DNA of 8,498 bases from Clostridia bacterium. GTDB lineage: Bacteria > Bacillota_A > Clostridia > Oscillospirales > CAG-272. Each line of letters starts with the position of its first letter. Position 1 is the first letter of the stretch. Shown piece by piece: positions 5,439 to 8,498 of this stretch. Below the pieces are notes generated by a model, which made no database searches, was not told the DNA's origin, and saw nothing but the letters and a program-made list of their open reading frames with translations. Position numbers and translations under genes: made by a program. The DNA lies in the NCBI GenBank assembly GCA_017414605.1, contig JAFQLG010000040.1, forward strand, positions 1 through 8,498, given 5' to 3'.

Positions 5439-8400
5439 ATGCAAATCGAGACATGCAAATCCTGCGGAGGTATTATTGAACGCAGAGGCAATTATTACGT
5501 TTGCCAATCCTGCGGAAACAAATGGGTGATAGACGCCGATAACGACGTTCACGTTATTGACCGGGCAAATGCCTGGTCTGCTCTGCGTGACTGCGATTTT
5601 GAGCGCGCTTCCGAGCTGTTTGAAACAATAATTTTCAAAGAGCCCAAAAATCACGAGGCCTATTGGGGCAGAGCGCTTGCGGGAGCTGGAATCATTTACG
5701 TCAGCGACCTTAACGAAAACAAAAAGGTACCAACCTGCAACAGCATCAGTGAGGATTCCTTTATTAACAATTCAGACGTTAAAAAGGCTATCGATCTCGC
5801 GCCTGCAGAAATCGGAAAGAGCTATAAAAAGCAATCCGAGCAGATAGAAAAGATCAGACTTGAATGGTTGGAAAAGGCGAGAAAAGAGCCGCCTTACGAC
5901 GTATTTATCAGCTTTAAGGATTCGGACCGCGAGCATGGACTTGAGCGCACGGAGGACAGCGTGGACGCTCAGGACCTTTATAATGCTCTCGTTGCAGAGG
6001 GATTCAAGGTATTCTTCAGCCGAATCAGCCTCAGAAACAAGATATCCGAGCAATACGAGCCCTATATCTACAACGCTATCAAGACTGCAAAGGTAATGAT
6101 AGTGTTTGGCGAGAAGGCAGAGTATTTTAACTCGGTTTGGATCAAAAACGAGTGGAACAGATTCCGCTTCAGGATAGAAAACGGGGAAAAGCATAAAAAC
6201 AGCTTGGTCGTTGTTTATAAAAATATGGATCCCGGTGAGCTTCCCGTTGCTCTTAAGACAAGGCAGTGCCTGAATGCTGCAGAAATGACCTTTTTGCCTG
6301 ACCTTTTGCGCCACATAAAGCGCGTTGTAGAAGAGTCCGAACAGGCTATGCACATCGAGCGCGTTGAGATAAAGGGCGGACAGATATCCAAGAGGGCAAG
6401 CAAGATAGCTAACGAAACCATAGCTACGCGCGAAATAGGTGAGGGAGCATCTGCTGAAACCAACATAAGTGAAAAGCAGAAGCTTGACCTTGTCAAATCA
6501 TACATCAAGGGAAAAGAATGGCGCGATGCGGCAGACCTGCTTGAGCACATTTTGTTCGATCATCCCACATATGCGGAGGCAATATGGCTAACGCTTGCGG
6601 TCAAGTATAACGTTGTCAGCGATGCCGAGCTTATTAAAAGGTTGCCTCGCTTTACCGATGCCGACTTTTTCCAGATAGAAAAGATACTCAACTGTGCAAC
6701 CAAGGGCTTTGCCGCACATCTGCTCAATCTTCTGTACGATTGCCATTCGGAAGTTGATTCTGCTACCTATCATAGAGTTGTAAAAACGGTTTTGCCCTAC
6801 AACTATGAGAACAGAGGAGAAAAGATAGACCTCATTTTTGAGCGCGCTATCCAGATGCATGACGTCAAGCTGTTCAAACTTGCGCTGTCCACAATGGACT
6901 CAAACGAGGTTGACAGATACATTGATTATAATCTCCGATACGCCGAGAATGCAAGACCTGAGGAAAAGCTTGAGTGTCTTAACGCGGTATTGGACGTTGA
7001 TAACGGAAACGCGAGAGCACTTGCGCTAAGGTTTGAGTCCATACGTCAGGATGCAAAGTTTGCAAAGCTGAGAGAATGCTTTGAGGATATGCTCAAATAT
7101 TCCGCAGATCCCCAAAAGGTAGTTTTGAATACGCTTTCCTCCTGGGTCAACTTTATATCCACCAGTGACCATTGTCAGTTTGCTATGCAGCTGCTCAAGT
7201 ATTACGATGGCGAGCTGTCCGAGCTTAAGGATATAATGATACTTATGGCGGGGAAAATGCTGGAGCGCGGCTTCTTTGAGGACGCAAACCGCATCTACAA
7301 GCTCATTCTTACCTTTGACCCCAACAATGCTCAGGCATTCTGGGGAATCTGTCTTGTAAAGACCAAATCAAAAAACGAAAAGGAGATAGTTATCTCCAAC
7401 GTTTCGATAAAGGGATTGCCCGAATATACAAAGTATCTTACCTTGGTAGATGAAAAGCGCCGCCAGGATTGCATGTCCATAGCGAAAAAGCAGGCAGCAA
7501 GACAAAAGGCGCAAAAGAGAAAGAAGACCGTAAGACTTATTACGGCTTTGTGTATCTTCCTTGTAATAAGTGCCATAGTAACGGTTTACGTTGTTCTGCC
7601 CAATATTGAAAAGCAGAATAAGTACGATAGCGCGATAGAGCTGTTTGATGACGGAGAATACAGCGAAGCAAACGAGATATTCGCCTCGCTTGAGAATTTC
7701 CGCGGAAGTCAGAAATATGTGGCTGTAATAAACGGTATCCAATATTTAGAGGATGGAAGAGCACATTATCTTGATCAGGGAATAAGAACTATCCTTACCG
7801 CAGGTGTATCTGTAAAGGTGCAGTTTGACGTGGAAAACGGCGGATTCCCAAAGGGCGACTATACCTCGGGCGGATATGATAGCGGCATAAACTTTCTGAG
7901 CGCCGCAAAGCGCCCAAGGATAACCAATCTTTCTGCTGGCAACGGCAGCAATGTGGTTGAGGTTACCTATAGCAATCTTGATCAGTTTAATGGCCTTGAG
8001 GTTGCAGGCAGAAACGGATATTCGTTTATAAAATGGCTGGTTGAGGACTATAGCTATACGGATGGCCAGCCCTTTGAGCTCAAGCTTAAGGCTCAATGGA
8101 CACTTAAGGATTATTCAATTACGTATGGATTGGACGGCGGAGCGTTTACTTCCGAATCAGTTCCTTATTCATATAGAATGGATTCGCAAGACATCAAGCT
8201 CCCCATACCTTCTCGCGAGGGCTATGACTTCATAGGCTGGAGTGGAACAGGCCTTTCCAAGGTAACAATAGACGTAACTGTGCCCCATGGAAGCTATGGA
8301 GATAAAAAATACGTTGCACAGTGGAAGGCGCATGAATTTACGGCAACGCTTGATGCAAACGGCGGATCTCTTGACCAGACCCAGACCACCGTTGTAGTTG

Positions 8401-8498
8401 AGTATGGCAGCATTCCAAATCTCCCCACACCCACAAGAACGGGATATACCTTTGAGGGGTGGTTTGCAGAAGACGTTAAGTATGGCGACAGCGAGTGG
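5439..8498 (+). CDS. Membrane TIR protein: zinc ribbon, TPR-like, TIR, TM helix, InlB repeats (3' partial)
   Basis: The frame is open for 1020 codons and leaves the window without a stop, so the C-terminus is missing. Domains in order: zinc ribbon (C6-x2-C9, C22-x2-C25); TPR-like hairpin (about 45-85); TIR domain (about 151-298) beginning PYDVFISFKDSD, with a BB-loop region at about 195-205 and the NADase-type glutamate E238 in VWIKNEW; helical TPR-like units (about 349-690, clearest at 349-390 and 603-640); a basic run (681-696); one membrane helix (698-720); a TPR-like hairpin outside (729-760); and InlB B-repeats at about 790-887, 892-962 and 965 to the edge. The positive-inside rule places the TIR part in the cytoplasm and the repeats outside. 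The first 300 residues resemble, from memory, a Clostridia zinc-ribbon/TIR family. Bacterial TIRs often hydrolyse NAD+ or make cyclic ADP-ribose signals; activity here is inferred. It has its own strong promoter and is divergent from the HAD gene. A role in sensing, defence or adhesion cannot be separated from this window. Confidence 0.9.
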   Translation, partial: MQIETCKSCGGIIERRGNYYVCQSCGNKWVIDADNDVHVIDRANAWSALRDCDFERASELFETIIFKEPKNHEAYWGRALAGAGIIYVSDLNENKKVPTCNSISEDSFINNSDVKKAIDLAPAEIGKSYKKQSEQIEKIRLEWLEKARKEPPYDVFISFKDSDREHGLERTEDSVDAQDLYNALVAEGFKVFFSRISLRNKISEQYEPYIYNAIKTAKVMIVFGEKAEYFNSVWIKNEWNRFRFRIENGEKHKNSLVVVYKNMDPGELPVALKTRQCLNAAEMTFLPDLLRHIKRVVEESEQAMHIERVEIKGGQISKRASKIANETIATREIGEGASAETNISEKQKLDLVKSYIKGKEWRDAADLLEHILFDHPTYAEAIWLTLAVKYNVVSDAELIKRLPRFTDADFFQIEKILNCATKGFAAHLLNLLYDCHSEVDSATYHRVVKTVLPYNYENRGEKIDLIFERAIQMHDVKLFKLALSTMDSNEVDRYIDYNLRYAENARPEEKLECLNAVLDVDNGNARALALRFESIRQDAKFAKLRECFEDMLKYSADPQKVVLNTLSSWVNFISTSDHCQFAMQLLKYYDGELSELKDIMILMAGKMLERGFFEDANRIYKLILTFDPNNAQAFWGICLVKTKSKNEKEIVISNVSIKGLPEYTKYLTLVDEKRRQDCMSIAKKQAARQKAQKRKKTVRLITALCIFLVISAIVTVYVVLPNIEKQNKYDSAIELFDDGEYSEANEIFASLENFRGSQKYVAVINGIQYLEDGRAHYLDQGIRTILTAGVSVKVQFDVENGGFPKGDYTSGGYDSGINFLSAAKRPRITNLSAGNGSNVVEVTYSNLDQFNGLEVAGRNGYSFIKWLVEDYSYTDGQPFELKLKAQWTLKDYSITYGLDGGAFTSESVPYSYRMDSQDIKLPIPSREGYDFIGWSGTGLSKVTIDVTVPHGSYGDKKYVAQWKAHEFTATLDANGGSLDQTQTTVVVEYGSIPNLPTPTRTGYTFEGWFAEDVKYGDSEW
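7809..8498 (+). repeat. InlB B / Listeria-Bacteroides type protein repeats
   Basis: Three tandem beta-type units within the TIR gene, visible in protein but diverged in DNA. Units 2 and 3 follow the family pattern: a strand into a GG turn (ITYGLDGGAF; ATLDANGGSL), then LP.P.R.GY.F.GW; unit 2 closes with YVAQW, while unit 3 is cut by the window edge. Unit 1 is degenerate (FDVENGGF; GYSFIKW) and closes with KAQW. Such repeats are typical of surface proteins of Firmicutes. Confidence 0.82.

Noticed and set aside
5772..6353. A 193-codon minus-strand frame opposite the TIR domain
   Set aside because: The + strand reading contains the whole TIR fold in an uninterrupted frame; the antisense product has no recognisable motif and no upstream signals.
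5439..8498. Calling the locus a Thoeris or other named TIR defence system
   Set aside because: No ThsA-like, SLOG, STALD or other effector gene is in the window, and the domain order differs from ThsB; neighbours look metabolic.
1..8498. CRISPR array, tRNA/rRNA gene, insertion sequence or attachment site
   Set aside because: No regularly spaced repeats, cloverleaf-like segment, transposase-like frame or terminal inverted repeats were found by eye.

Overview
The window looks like a chromosomal segment of a Gram-positive, Clostridia-type bacterium, probably a gut Oscillospiraceae/Ruminococcaceae relative. The grounds are strong AGGAG-type ribosome binding sites with some GTG starts, textbook sigma-A promoters, an intracellular GH3 hexosaminidase of a Clostridia-like clade, and a zinc-ribbon/TIR protein with InlB B-repeats. 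This is judged from protein and signal style only; no search was run.

Layout. Positions 1-75 hold the probable tail of a + strand gene. It converges on a minus-strand block, and a perfect 15-bp bidirectional hairpin terminator (74-105) separates them. Two minus-strand transcription units follow. Unit A (2348 down to 107) encodes an alpha/beta hydrolase and then a carboxypeptidase-S/PM20D1-like M20 peptidase; it has its own promoter (-35 TTGACG, 17 bp, -10 TATAAT at 2428-2400). Unit B (5140 down to 2491) encodes a HAD phosphatase and then a GH3 beta-N-acetylhexosaminidase; it ends at a hairpin terminator (2449-2476) and starts from a candidate promoter at 5240-5212 followed by a 14-bp palindrome.

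A 298-bp divergent regulatory region (5141-5438) separates unit B from the most interesting gene, a + strand reading frame from 5439 to the window edge: 1020 codons, no stop, protein incomplete. Its order is zinc ribbon, TPR-like helices, TIR domain (NADase-type glutamate present), a long TPR-like helical region, one transmembrane helix with a basic cytoplasmic flank, an extracytoplasmic TPR-like hairpin, then at least three InlB/Listeria-Bacteroides beta repeats. The layout resembles a Toll-like receptor with its ends reversed: TIR inside at the N-terminus, repeats outside at the C-terminus. It is driven by a perfect-consensus extended -10 promoter.

How the genes may work together. Units A and B look like cytoplasmic catabolic or salvage enzymes (peptide/N-acyl amino acid, ester, amino-sugar and phosphate removal). 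The GH3/HAD pair could release and dephosphorylate an amino sugar. The TIR protein is transcribed separately and divergently and may be a surface-sensing, NAD-consuming or signalling protein. No recognised defence partner gene is in view. No tRNA, rRNA, CRISPR array, insertion sequence or prophage gene was seen.
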